Shown here: positions 43,505 to 54,111 of the stretch, one piece after another
Numbering within the stretch: the stretch's first letter is position 1
Layout: each line of letters begins with the position of its first letter
Assembly: GCA_030867875.1 (NCBI GenBank)
Contig: JAOWCC010000577.1
Coordinates: 79,093,740-79,157,739 of the forward strand
Direction of reading: 5' to 3'
DNA: 64,000 bases
Origin: Actinernus sp. WN-2022
Taxonomy: Eukaryota > Cnidaria > Anthozoa > Actiniaria > Actinernidae
The notes under the pieces: generated by a model
Seen by the model: the letters and a program-made list of their open reading frames with translations, nothing else
The model's database searches: none
Told to the model about the DNA's origin: nothing
Translations under genes and position numbers: made by a program

Positions 43505-43970
43505 TCAATGAATACGCGATGACAGCATCTTGATTTCGGTCTTGTATATATTATCTTGCTGCACTAATTTGTCTTCCAAATGACTGAGTTTCGTTTCTTG
43601 ATTCGTGTTTTGATGTGACGAGAGTAAGAATTCATTACGCATATCAGTTAGGTCAGCCTCCATGTTACAAATCAAGGTCATTAAATCAGCGAGAGAGTTC
43701 TTATTGCGGGCTAACAACCCTCGTGAAGTATCTAAAGAATTCCGTCTCTTCCGGTTTGAATTTGACTCATGTGTATGTTGCTTTGGGAGTTTCAAGGATA
43801 TGTTGATCCAAAACTACAGGCGCTTGGGGTTTTTCATTGACTTGTGAACTTGCAGGCTCTGTAACTTGTTTCGTTTTCTTAGTATAACATAAAGTGTTGA
43901 ACATGTTCATGTTCTCAAGCATGTCGCGCGTGACCTCTGTTTCTTCATTCATTAAGTTCTCTACTTTCAT
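43505..43970 (-). CDS. R1 coiled-coil protein frames, copy C
   Basis: Frame 1: ATG at 43968-43970 (MKVENLMNEETEVTRDMLEN) to a stop at 43767. It overlaps frame 2 (43795 to 43505), which runs KLPKQHTHESNSNRKRRNSL, LLARNKNSLADLMTLICNME and then the helical, heptad-like SHLEDKLVQQDNIYKTEIKM. Frame 2 is open and better preserved here than in copy A. The overlap recurs in both copies, which argues for frameshifting, splicing or two proteins rather than random decay. Charged Arg/Lys sequence followed by coiled coil is reminiscent of ORF1-type nucleic-acid chaperones, but no family was recognised. Confidence 0.4.
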
Positions 43971-44031
43971 CTGTAATCTGGGAAACTCAATATTTGCCCA
44001 TGCCTTGGCACATAACTATTCCTGTTGTTAA

Positions 44032-44486
44032 AGTGCATATAAGCCCTAGCCAGTTATCTTTGATATCGATTGTACATGATGTGGATAGTCCAACGGTAGA
44101 ATATTTCTTGATTTGGGTGTTGCGTCTACGAGATATAAAGGTTTATATTTCCAATATGCTAATGAGGTGATGTCATCACCGACATCACTTATTATACAAA
44201 AGCATGCTGGTAGAGACAAATTACCTATTTTTAAATTCTAAGTTATATTTGAAGCTTATCAAAGTGATTTTACCAAAAAAAAAATCTAAATTAGAAAATA
44301 GCTTAATTTACAAGCACAAAGAAATTCAGCAAATGTCGGTGATGACATCACATCATTAGCATATTGGAAATATAAACCTTTATATCTCATAGACGAAACA
44401 TCTAAATCAAGAAATATTCTACCGTTGGACTATCCACTTCATGTACAATCGATATCAAAGATAACTGGCTAGGGCTTATATGCACT
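44032..44486. mobile_element. Palindromic TTAA MITE inserted in R1 copy C
   Basis: Ends AGTGCATATAAGCCCTAGCC and reverse, with arms of about 145 bp, flanked by TTAA at 44028-44031 and 44487-44490. In R1 copy A the same place reads GTTGTTAAGTAGACG with a single TTAA, a natural empty site. Non-coding. The TTAA target matches the larger element at 37210, but the terminal sequences differ, so it may belong to another subfamily. Confidence 0.85.
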
Positions 44487-45192
44487 TTAAGTAGACGTGG
44501 ATGATTATAAGTAAAATCCTTCGACAGCTTGTACCGTTTCCGCTAGGTCAATATCCTCGATGGAACGAAATAACTTGATCTCAATACTCTCTGATCCAAC
44601 TTACGGTAAATGTAAATCTCTAACAGTTTTTAAGAGACTCGTGATATTGGTCTTGAAGTGCCTTCACCCAAAATAAAATGTTCTCCTCGGATGTTTTAAA
44701 TGCAGAACAGCGAGCCGATGGCTTATAGATTCCAATATCTATTTCTTCGAATTTTAGCTTTCCGGATCCTGGCCCCTACACTGGCTTCAGGTCGTCGTAC
44801 GTACGTGTCGTATATAAAAATCACTGGCCATCTGGGTAAAAAACGCGGTTCTTCGGCTCGGACAATAGCGCCAGTTGAAATATCCTGAGCCTGTTGGAAG
44901 GCTTTCGCACGAGTGAAGTTAAATAAAACATTAAACTGGCTTACATTTGAGAGATGAGACTCCAAATTAGAGAGAAAGTTGCTCGCGGGTCCTCCGCCAT
45001 CTTGCTTTACTGTATTAAATTATGTAAATAAATTATGTAATAAATTGCGATTGTTGCGTGACCAGCACAGTGCAATCTGATTGGTGTGAATTTGACCTTT
45101 AACGCATGCGCAGAAATTTTGCGACACCCAACCAAAAAAAAATAACGACTTGCATTTTAAGACTCGGTGCTGCCACAGGCAGCCCGAGTAAC

Positions 45193-46612
45193 AAGTCAAT
45201 CATAAAAAGGCTTCAGAGATTAAGAATACAATCGAGGATGTGTACGGGGAGTGATCGGAATGTAGACTGGTTTTATCTTACAGAGTTTCGTCTTAGCTTT
45301 CGAGTACAACTTTGTGTAGAGCAACGGAGAGAGAGCAATAAAGTAGAAAAACCCAACGTTTGCCTGTGAATACTGTGACCGTGACTGTTCCGGGGAAAAA
45401 CTCAGTGCGGAGGACAGTTCCCGAAAAAGTAATGCCAAAGCGACCTACTGACCGGTTAGGGTTAGGTTTGTGTTACAGGTTAGGGTTTAATGTTAGTGCA
45501 TGTGAAATTTCGGTAAAGGGAAGCTTTGGTTATTGGAATAAGTTTCTACCTAGTTTATAATTTAAACTAATTTAATCACAAAGGCGGATTAAACGAGTGG
45601 GATTTGTGCCTGCTTTCCTCCGCCATTTTGGAAACTCACGCGGTCAATCGAAAGCTGGGACGAGTCTCCTGTGCGTGTATCAGTGACCTCCCTCGTGTAC
45701 TTTAGCACATATATATTAATATGTTCTTCTAGTGATCCTCTACACGTACATATGGCGGTCTATCGTGCTTCCTTATAAGGAGGTCGTACGATATACCCTT
45801 CTCCCTCTATACGTAGCCGACAGCCGCTATCCACAACCGTGGACGAATAAATTAAATAGGAAACGGTTTTTGATCGGTTTAACTTTTACGCATGTCACAT
45901 AGAGTTCAAACGCTGATCATATCCGGTTATGCGTTCGGTCAAGCGTTTGGTCAGCGGAGTTTGAAAGGTCAATCCGGAGAGAAGGTGATATCGGATCTAG
46001 AAAGAGTCGCAATGCGAAAGTTATCCATTAAATAAACTCAAGCTCTGCACCACTTTGTCTCAGGCGAAGTACGTTTGCCGTATTATCAACAGAACACAGG
46101 TTTGAACATAATATTAGGAGTCGTCGCGTATTGTAGTTAATTTTCGTCTCTGTCTTCCAACGGTGAATACTGTAGACTATCTTTTAAACCGCTGCGGCAG
46201 TAAATCAGTTCTCATCGTCTTATTTTCTAGTCAATATTTCCGAATTCCTTTTGCTTCGACGTACCGAGAGGAAATGACGTCAACGTATGACGTAACTTGC
46301 GCATGCTCGATAGAAAAGCTGTTGATTGTGTGCAGAGGTTCCTTTCTCTCCCTCTCTCCCTTTCCTTTATATCTTCTTGAGAGAGATGCGGAAGGAATAT
46401 CTGTCTAGCAGGGTAGACAACACACGTTTTGGTCTGTAAAGTTATAACCCACATGTATTGATAACAATGATATCCCCATTCGAGACAGTGTGATATTATT
46501 TTTACGATTTTGCTATCAGCCGGTATCCACTGACAAAATGATGTATGATGTAATAAAAAAATCGTTTCTTGGCACGGATTTTATATAATAAACAACTTAT
46601 TAGTCGGCTAAA
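45193..46612. other. Spacer, no gene seen
   Basis: Short frames on both strands without domains. A CTCTCTCC-rich patch occurs near 46345. No RNA gene or repeat end recognised. Confidence 0.4.
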
Positions 46613-46896
46613 CCATAGTTAATAGAGTGGAATGGTTAGGAAACCCGGCAAACTTCAAAAGGGCTAACAAAGGCGCTGCGATTTAGGTTGGAAGGGGTAA
46701 GACAAAAGATTGTGCACGATCATAGTTCATTAGCGTTCACTGAACGACTGAACTCACACGTTTCTATTGGCTGATTGATTAACATGTTGGAATTTCTATT
46801 GTGTTTTGTGCACGGTAGTGGTTGATAAAAGCTAACAAAGACATATGACAAAGAAGGTCCCTGAGTTTCCTAACCATTCCACTCTATTAACTATGG
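46613..46896. mobile_element. MITE with 32-bp TIRs and CTAAA duplication
   Basis: Left CCATAGTTAATAGAGTGG and its reverse CCACTCTATTAACTATGG enclose 284 bp. The TIR continues for about 32 bp (to GGTTAGGAAAC). Flanks are CTAAA at 46608-46612 and 46897-46901. Non-coding. Confidence 0.8.
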
Positions 46897-46901
46897 CTAA
46901 A

Positions 46902-47650
46902 CATCATACGGCTGTGTATTCTTACTCGTCATTTGGAATACGAATGACTCGTAAAAATACATACGAGTTATATACCGGCTGAGAGGTCCGTATTGCCGCC
47001 TTGGTCGATACATTTCAAGACCTCGGGCACAGTTTTTCTCTATACGGACCGACCCTAAGTGGCTAAAGAACGTAATAATTTGTCTCTATTTTTTTCGACT
47101 TGAGATGATTTATTGAGCAAACTCCAATGAATTGAGATCGCGTGCACCGGTTACCGTAATGATGGTTAGAGATTGGAAAAAGCCGCCGCTCTCGGAACCA
47201 TTCAGATCGCAGGAAATCGTAGGTTACCGCCCGCCCGCCCGCACGAGAAAACAACAGTCGTCAGTTAGATGTTTAGCCAACTAATAACATATATGGTAGC
47301 CCTTGCGCGCGCTACGCTCAGAGCAGAGAGCAAATATCGGGTCACGTGACGCATTCAATTCAATTTATACGTAAACTTTTAACAATTTCAATTTCATTGC
47401 ATAAAGACTATTGCATAAAGACTATTGCATAAACGATAAATAATTATCTCGCAATTTATTTTATATTTTTACAAAGATCTTGATTGTTTTTCCTTCTATA
47501 TATACAAAACATATCACAGAATGCAGGAAATTACACTCATGAAACGGAAATTTCAAGAAATTCTGGCCGGGGATCATGCGCCGTCCCCCCATAGACATAT
47601 TACATAGACATATTTGTTTTATTAGCTCTTTGTACTACATAGGTACATCA
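46902..47650. other. Spacer, no gene seen
   Basis: Contains a CCCGCCCGCCCGC run near 47230 and tandem ATTGCATAAAGACT near 47395. Otherwise nothing recognised. Confidence 0.4.
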
Positions 47651-47659
47651 TATTGTTGC

Positions 47660-48960
47660 TAATAAACTTTTAAAGTAGCTAAAAAGTAGAAAAGTAACTA
47701 ATTAAAATATAAGAGCCTTCATACACGTATTTTGCGGCTATAGTTGAAACTTCCCTTGGGGGATTGATAATAGTTAAGAAAATATATTTTTCTGACATAC
47801 GGCTACTGTCTAGGTTAGCGAGAGTTTTTAATTTGAATAAGAAATCATTCCTGATTGCCTCAAACGTTTTACATCTTATTAGACTCTGAACTCTCTGAAT
47901 TTGTAGCGAGACCTGAAACAACCATGGGGGCTGATCAAAGCCAGGTCCCTATTAGGAACCATTTCTTTGTTGCAAGTTGGGCATATTCGATCTTCTGGTT
48001 TTAAATAGGGTTTAGCATGTCTACCTTTCTCAATCTGTAGGCAATGATTGCTTATTCTTAATTTCGTGAATGTAATTCTGTGTTTGATGTTTTTAACAGT
48101 ATTCAAATAATCTTCGAATTCATACTTTGTTTTGAATGTACGGTAGACCCGTAGTTTGTTGCCCTGGTTTGGATTTTGCCTTTGATCATTAAATATATCG
48201 CGCGCTGAGCCAATATTGTAGTTCTATGTCTTTTAATCGTTGTTCAATGCTCTTTAGGAGTCCCCTGTATACTCTAGCAAATTATTCTGAAGTATCCATA
48301 TGTTACCGAAGCCAAGGCTCTGTATGGTATTTTGAATTTTAGAGCTCCAGAATGTTGGTTTACTCAGCTGTAAACTGTCAATATATATTATAAAAGTAAG
48401 TTCTGGTTCTCTGTTAATTAATAGTTTTGTCCAGTATTTGATACTTCTGAATGTTGATTCATGCCTAAGGGGATACCTACCGAGCTCTGCTCTGCAAGCG
48501 TTATTGGCTTGATGCAAGATGTTCTTGTAGTTACTAGAAGTAGTTTACAGAATTTAGTATGTACTATTTCAATCGGATCATTTGTGTCAGATTCTTTGTT
48601 GTTGTCAATTCCCCAGACCTCGCTTCCATACAACACGATGGGTTTGATTAAAGTGTCAAATAATTTGATCGTAAGTTTAAGGTCAGATCTGAAGAAAGTT
48701 CCATTTCTTGTTTGAGTTTAAACAGACCTTTTAGTCTTGATTTTATTAGTTCTTTTTTTGCAACAGTGAAATTTCCGTTTGCACTGAAAGTGAGCCCGAG
48801 ATATTTATACATACGGACGTTTTCTAGTTGATCGTTATTATAATAAAAAATATAATTGTTCATTCGTTTGCCGTTATTGTTGAAAACAATGACTTTTGTT
48901 TTGTCATTGTTGATGGTTAGTTAGTTGGAGCTACAATAGACTTCGAGACAATCTAGGATT
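47660..48960 (-). mobile_element. LINE fragment, RT C-terminal half, antisense
   Basis: Minus strand, right to left: remnants around 48900 (TINNDKTKVIVFNNNGKR region), then YKYLGLTFSANGNFTVAKKE (48648-48863), MLYGSEVWGIDN (48418-48636), and KLRISNHCLQIEKGRHAKPY with a CPTCN motif (47879-48106). The last part, a Cys pair following a basic stretch, is typical of the C-terminal end of one CR1/Jockey-like LINE type. RT catalytic motifs are not included. Its family differs from the LINE at 27880. Confidence 0.7.
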
Positions 48961-49007
48961 CTTTGTAGGTCATTCGCATACTAAATCATCTGCGTAATAG
49001 AGGCTTT

Positions 49008-49690
49008 CCAACGTAACAAAGTGAGTTGGAAAGCGTCTTGATTACGGCACGTAGCTATTTGTTGATCACTTAAGTGATAGTTCATTAGTTTCTTTTCTTG
49101 TAGATATATTTAATATTCATATTTGAGGTATATAAAGACCAATCAGTTTAGAATTCTTTCTCTCGCTTGCTGGACAGCCACAAGTCAGCCAAACTTTAGT
49201 TTTAACGTTTTAAATTATTATTCATCAAGATATAACCATTTTGGCTTTAGCCCTCGGAGCCTTGTACGATTGCATTCGGTCGAGGAGTACGTTTCCAGAA
49301 GTTTTTCCACGTAGCAAGACGTGGTTTTTACGATGGTTTTTCGTACCGGGCAACGTACATTATTTTCTTTAGATATCGATTTTTCGGTATTATTTCATTT
49401 AAGCATGTGAAAAGCTACTTATTATCATGTGATTACGTCATTTGATTGTTCAACCATCCTTTTAGGATGATGTGTGGTTTTGGAATGTTTTCTCCATTTC
49501 TTCATGTCCTGTTAAATATTATGATTTTGTAATATTAGAACTATGTAATGATTTGTAATATCGTAGTTTATTAAAGAAACCGTTTGCTGCTGTCCACCAG
49601 GCATCCGGCACTGTCACACTCCACTAGTTGTAGTGTTATTATGATTTTACAAGTACGCGTTGGGCGTGTTGCGTAGTATAGGAATGAAAG
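49008..49690. mobile_element. R2 repeat, copy 2 (inverted relative to copy 1)
   Basis: Runs from GAGGCTTTCCAACGTAAC to GCGTAGTATAGGAATGAAAG and is the reverse complement of 20651-21336 with few differences, including the shared frame at 49123-49314 / 21015-21206. The two copies lie in the same intron in opposite orientation. Superfamily unknown. Confidence 0.75.
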
Positions 49691-50181
49691 TATATTGCTC
49701 AGATGAGGCAAACCTGGCGTTCGTGTCGTGATCCCCCCCCCCCCAATGGCAAAATACTCCCGAAGCCGTGTTTTATGAGCTATACCGGAAATCAGTTCAG
49801 CGCTCAGTAGTGTTTGCGTCACGGACATGCGCAGTGTAACAAAAAAAAACATGTTTCACTTGTGAGACGATACAGGAGTTTTACCTTGATTTTTTACCCG
49901 AGGTCAGTTGTGAGACCTCCCTCAAACATACACTAGCTTTATTGGATACAAACTGAGTAGGTGAGTAATAAAACATCAGAGCACATGTTGTATATCTGAT
50001 ACAACACTGATGTTTTATTAATCAGTATTGTATGGGAAATATCTGCATCATGTGGTATCATTCCGCGCACAGGATTGGCTAGTACCTTTTGACTTGTTAA
50101 TGAATTTTACAATCTTACTAGAAGATTAAAACAATAGGATTTAGCTGCAATTTCAGACAGTGATTGTAGGCCATTTTACAG
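49691..50181. other. End of P450 intron 1, no gene seen
   Basis: Includes a C-run near 49735 and AT-rich sequence leading to the exon 2 acceptor. A minus frame at 49571-49852 crosses the R2 border and is not convincing. Confidence 0.4.
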
Positions 50182-50423
50182 GTGGTTACAGAGTGGTATT
50201 GGTCGATCCAGACCTAGCCAAGCAAGTGCTAGTGACGAAGTGCCATAAATATCACAGGCCTGGAATTGTGAAGGAGATATTTCCGAGCATTGGTAATGGA
50301 CTGTTCGCCTCAAACGGCCGCGATCATGCGCGTCAGCGGAAGATGATCAACCCTGCATTCCACTACAGTAACCTTCAGGGCATGGTACCGATGTTCGAGG
50401 AGTCCGCTAATGAACTAGTCATG
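50182..50423 (+). CDS. Cytochrome P450, exon 2 (helix B to C region)
   Basis: Acceptor TTTTACAG ends at 50181. The first two bases complete the Gly codon begun in exon 1. The product has GYRVVLVDPDLAKQVLV (beta 1 strand), FPSIGNGLFASNGRDHARQR (B-C loop and helix C) and INPAFHYSNLQGMVPMF. The helix C W-x-x-x-R motif that binds a heme propionate reads H-A-R-Q-R, so Trp is His while Arg is kept. It ends ...NELVM before the donor GTAATA at 50424 (phase 0). An alternative start at 50160 would be in intron and is not needed. Confidence 0.85.
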
Positions 50424-50454
50424 GTAATAACGGATATGAAGCTAACATAACAAT

Positions 50455-50690
50455 AGAGTGATTTTCGATTGAGTGTCGTATAGTAAAACCAAAACCAAAG
50501 TAATTACAGAGCCAATCACGGGAGCAAGTAAAAACGCATTGAACCAATCAAGAGCAAGTAAAAACGCATTGAACCAATCACGAGCAAGTAAAAACGCATT
50601 GAACCAATCACGAACTGAAGTAATTCGTGATTGGTTTTATTCGAACCAATCACGAGGACAAGTAAGCGCAATCGTTGATAACTCGTTGAT
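50455..50690. mobile_element. MITE relative with three 30-bp tandem units
   Basis: GATTGAGTGTCG start, as in the MITE at 18656, then three copies of a 30-bp unit GAGCAAGTAAAAACGCATTG plus AACCAATCAC (about 50520-50612). A reverse segment with GTGATTGGTTTTATTCG follows. It begins only 30 bp after P450 exon 2. Confidence 0.6.
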
Positions 50691-51332
50691 AACATTTCCT
50701 GGCGTGGTTACTCAGTCCCCATACGAACCTTTGTAATTCGGACCCGCTTCGTCAAAGCGCTCTGAAAAACAATATAATTACGGCAAGCTGACCTAATAAT
50801 TCTACAGTAATCGACAACGGAATCAAAGGTAAGTTAAGAACAAATATCATATGTGAATTTGAACCCAGCAGGGTGACTTTTCCTCGGATGATTTTTGATC
50901 GGACTTCTGTTCGGCACTCTGAATACAGTGCAAACTACTCCAAAACATGGCGTCGTCGTCATAAGCACGTTGTGTGAGAGCAATTTGTTTTCTTTCTTTC
51001 AATGTTATTTTAAACCACATAAAGTTTTATTCCTACATATAATGTTTACTTTAACCCCAATTTTAATATTCTGTTCGCCATTTCTATAGATTTGTGATCC
51101 GTACTTTCTCTTCTTGCAGAGTTCGATCAAAAATCATCTGGCAAAAGTCATCCTACTGGGTTTCATTCACAAATGATCTTCGTTATTATCTTACCTTTGA
51201 TTCTGTTGTCGGTTCTTGTAGAATTATTAGGTCAGCTTGCCGTAATTATATTTTTTTTCAGAGCGCTTTGACGAAGCATGTCCGACTTACAAAGGTTTGT
51301 ATGGGGACTGAGTAACCACGCCAGGAAATGTT
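50691..51332. mobile_element. TIR element with about 230-bp arms
   Basis: The left arm from AACATTTCCTGGCGTGGTTA is matched in reverse by the right arm ending CCACGCCAGGAAATGTT. The match continues through GACGAAGC / GCTTCGTC, AGCGCTCTGAAAA and AATCATC...CGGA blocks for about 230 bp per arm. There is a small unique centre near 50930-51100. Non-coding. Confidence 0.8.
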
Positions 51333-51556
51333 GCATACCTTTCAAAATGGCGTCGAAAACTTCGAGGTGGTCTATTGAAGTTGAACCTCGTGCGAGTTTC
51401 AGACTAATTTTAGCTTGATTCCTATTCGCTCTTCAGTTGACCGCGCAATGGGTTCCTGGCACGTGGTAGGAACTTCAGCAAGACTTTCAAACCGATTATA
51501 GTTTTACTGTTTTCGTAAACGCTATGGGATTCAATGAAAATTCATTGCCCAACTCG

Positions 51557-51608
51557 GGAATTCCCCATTAAATTTCACTTGAAAAACCGATATCGCACTC
51601 ATCGCATT

Positions 51609-51645
<37 letters not shown>

Positions 51646-51659
51646 ACATGGAATTTCCT
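51557..51659. repeat. Perfect-stem palindrome around CGATATCGCAC
   Basis: GGAATT(C)CC...ATTAAATTTCAC(T/G)... and AAAAACCGATATCGCAC are mirrored by GTGCGATATCGGTTTTTCGC and GTGAAATTTAAC...GGAATTTCC around a 17-bp loop. It could be a MITE or a hairpin remnant. Confidence 0.7.
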
Positions 51660-51759
51660 CATCAGGCACTGAATTTACCTATAGAATTTCACTGGCTGAT
51701 AATTACGAAACATTTTTCACAGCCTATAGAAAAGGTAAGCAAGTGATTTAACGCAAAAT

Positions 51760-52460
51760 AAAAGCAATCACTTATTACTGTCGACACTTCGATCGAAAAC
51801 CGCTCTCAAATGACTACCTATGTATGCAACCTGACCTTGACGTAACGAGAGGCGCATGATTGAGTGTAATATTGAGAAATCATTTCCATCGATACCTGCA
51901 TGTTTCTGTTTTAGTCACATACGGTCCTCAAAAGAAAGAAAAAAATATGAACAATAATATCACTATTAAATTAATACAATAAGTATGCTAAATAAGTAAA
52001 ACGAATAGTGCTAAGTTAAAGTGCCAGTAGCGCCATAAAACAACATGAACTCTTTTTGCCCCAAATTCTATTTGTAATATATTTCAGTTGTCTAAATTGG
52101 TTTGCTTTGAGAGGCAGGAGCAGAAATTAAACTAGAATAAACGCTACCCGAATTGCGGGATTGATTCGTCGTGTGAGGTCACAATAGAAACCTACGGCAC
52201 TTTATTGTAGTAGTTTTCTCTTGGGAACACAAAAGTACACTATAATTTTCATTTTTTCGACATTATACTTGCACTTTAAGTGAATCATAGATATAAATAT
52301 AAGATATGTGAGATAACTGCATGTAAACGCTACATTGGGTATAATATAAATCGATAAAATAATATAATATAATAATAATGTAATAAAATAATATCAATAG
52401 ATACAAATAAGTTATCTAGAGATACATTTACAATCACAGATAATGTATATTATATATATA
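51760..52460. other. Spacer, no gene seen
   Basis: AT-rich with TAATAATATAATA runs around 52340-52400 and a TATATATA microsatellite at 52450. No gene. Confidence 0.4.
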
Positions 52461-52462
52461 TA

Positions 52463-52536
52463 TATCTGCCATGTTTTCACAAAAGGGGGTCTTAGCCATA
52501 GGTTCTAAGGCTCCTTTTGTGAAAACATGGCAGATC
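52463..52536. repeat. Strong 25-bp-stem hairpin
   Basis: ATCTGCCATGTTTTCACAAA and TTTGTGAAAACATGGCAGAT are perfect reverse complements. The stem extends through AAGG and CCTT and again through CTTAG / CTAAG, around a short loop CCATAGGTT. A transcript of either strand would fold into a pre-miRNA-sized hairpin. It may equally be a minimal MITE next to a TA microsatellite. Confidence 0.75.
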
Positions 52537-52539
52537 TTG

Positions 52540-53698
52540 TGTGCCTTTAGCTTTAAAAGCCAGTAACTCGTGTTTTTGCCGTTTTCTTGAAAGGGCAAAT
52601 GACAGTTTAAGACTTTTCTGGCCTTTCTATCCCATAATTGATCTCTAGGTATTTTGTGGCTTTAACTCTTTACCGTCCGAGCCTGTAAATATAAGACGAA
52701 TTAGTCCGATACTAGAAAAATTATTGCATCACATCTAGACATGCTGGAAAGACGATGTTGCAATATTATGCGAAGGGATGAATGGCTTCAAAGTCAGAGC
52801 TATAACATGGATCGCTCGACTCTTTCACTATGGAGAAAAGCTCATTGGTTTTGGCGATCGTTTTGTTTCTTCGATTTTCACGAATTTTAAGAAGCTAAAA
52901 ATCGGCTCAAAACACCCTTCCCATTCGCACTTGAAATAAAAAGCAAACACAAAATCAGCACTCAGTCGTTACAGTACCTTCTTTAATCTTTCCAACCACC
53001 AGGTTTTGTTGGCACAAAACACACCAAGCGACTGTGAACCGCGCTATTCTTGTCACTGCATTTCTCTCCACCACGTTCTCCTGTACCCACCTCCAATTGC
53101 ATGCTGGGTAATGGACAAAAATTACACAAGGGGTCCCCCCTCTGGGACTCCGGTAGGTTTTTTACCCCTACAACCAAGAGCGGTTATTTGGACTCAAGCC
53201 GTTGCTTTAAAGTGACAAAAACACATCCTAATAGGTTGAGCAGGGGTAAAAGACTGCCAACTGCATGATTTCAAGGATTTCATTGAATATTTTTTTCCTG
53301 TGTCTGAAAGCACAAACACAACAGGCAAACCCTGTGAAATCCCCTCACAAAGCCTACTAGAAGCAAGCGAAGTACTTTTCAGCCGTCCTCAGACTTAATG
53401 ATGTCCTCAAGCTCTCTGACAGTACGTGGCATTTTTCTCCAAAATTAGAGCAGATTTCATTGGAAACCCTACAGAAGTTGCGATACCTACCGTCGACGAG
53501 TTCGTGGAATTTTCCCGAATGGCATTGTGGAGTAAGTTTGAGCCCTCGGCTTAAAAAATCAGCAGTATTTAACTACCCCGGGCTAGGCAAACAAAATGTT
53601 TACTCAAAATACAGCAAAATTCCATCGATTAAACTCAATCTACATTAAGAGAACGTTGTATTGCCGTATAGTGCATCGAAATCCATTAAAAGCTCGAG
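52540..53698. other. Spacer, no gene seen
   Basis: Overlapping frames on both strands at 52983-53268 show no domain. CAATTGCATGCTGGGTAATG near 53093 looks like repeat sequence but was not resolved. Confidence 0.35.
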
Positions 53699-53962
53699 TT
53701 ATTCGCGAAAATGTTTGAATGTTATAGATTTCACCTTATAGGCCCATTGTACCTCTTTGTTGTGCAACTCGTTACTGCTGTTTACTTTATCTATGAGCTG
53801 AATGTTAAGGTCCTTTAGATCCGAGTATCCTTCAATAAAAAAGTGTCTATAAATGAAGTCATCATTCTGCTTGTTAACAGTTGACAGTCTAGAGTGATTC
53901 CGCAATCGGCTCTTATGGTTATTAAACTGATAGTAGTTGAACCCACATATTGTACACCGCAT
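53699..53962 (-). pseudogene. C-terminus of a GIY-YIG-type endonuclease, antisense
   Basis: A minus frame begins with a Cys pair (MRCTICGFNYYQFNNHKSRL) and continues SRLRNHSRLSTVN, FIYRHFFIEGYSDLKDLNIQ, LIDKVNSSNEL and NKEVQWAYKVKSITF. The pattern N-x-(K/R)S-R, then H-F...G-(H/Y)-x-D...I-x-L-I-D, then E...W-x-(Y/H)-(K)-L is what I recall from the C-terminal half of GIY-YIG domains in Penelope-like and related cnidarian elements. The GIY-YIG box itself is not present. It lies 150 bp from a second GIY-YIG fragment on the opposite strand. Confidence 0.4.
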
Positions 53963-54111
53963 ACTTTACAGCTAAGCAAATAGATTACATTACGTTTTGA
54001 ATCGTTTCAACTTCATTTGTGTTTATTTATATATATATATATAAATTGTTGAAGGTTAATGTGTAACCACAGTCATAAACGTGCTCAATGCGGATGCAGA
54101 GCGGTAATAAA

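Larger units (their letters stand above)
42918..45192 (-). mobile_element. R1 repeat, copy C
   Basis: Same ends as copy A (AAGAGCCCATCTGGGC; GCAGCCCGAGTAAC) and collinear with it over about 1.8 kb, but without the R2 insertion. It is interrupted instead by a TTAA-flanked palindromic MITE at 44032-44486. The two copies therefore act as empty-site controls for each other. No clean target duplication was found at this copy. Open frames are again on the minus strand. Confidence 0.75.

Noticed and set aside
52983..53268. Overlapping frames on both strands near 53000-53270
   Set aside because: No domain or splice support. Mutual antisense openness suggests composition rather than coding.
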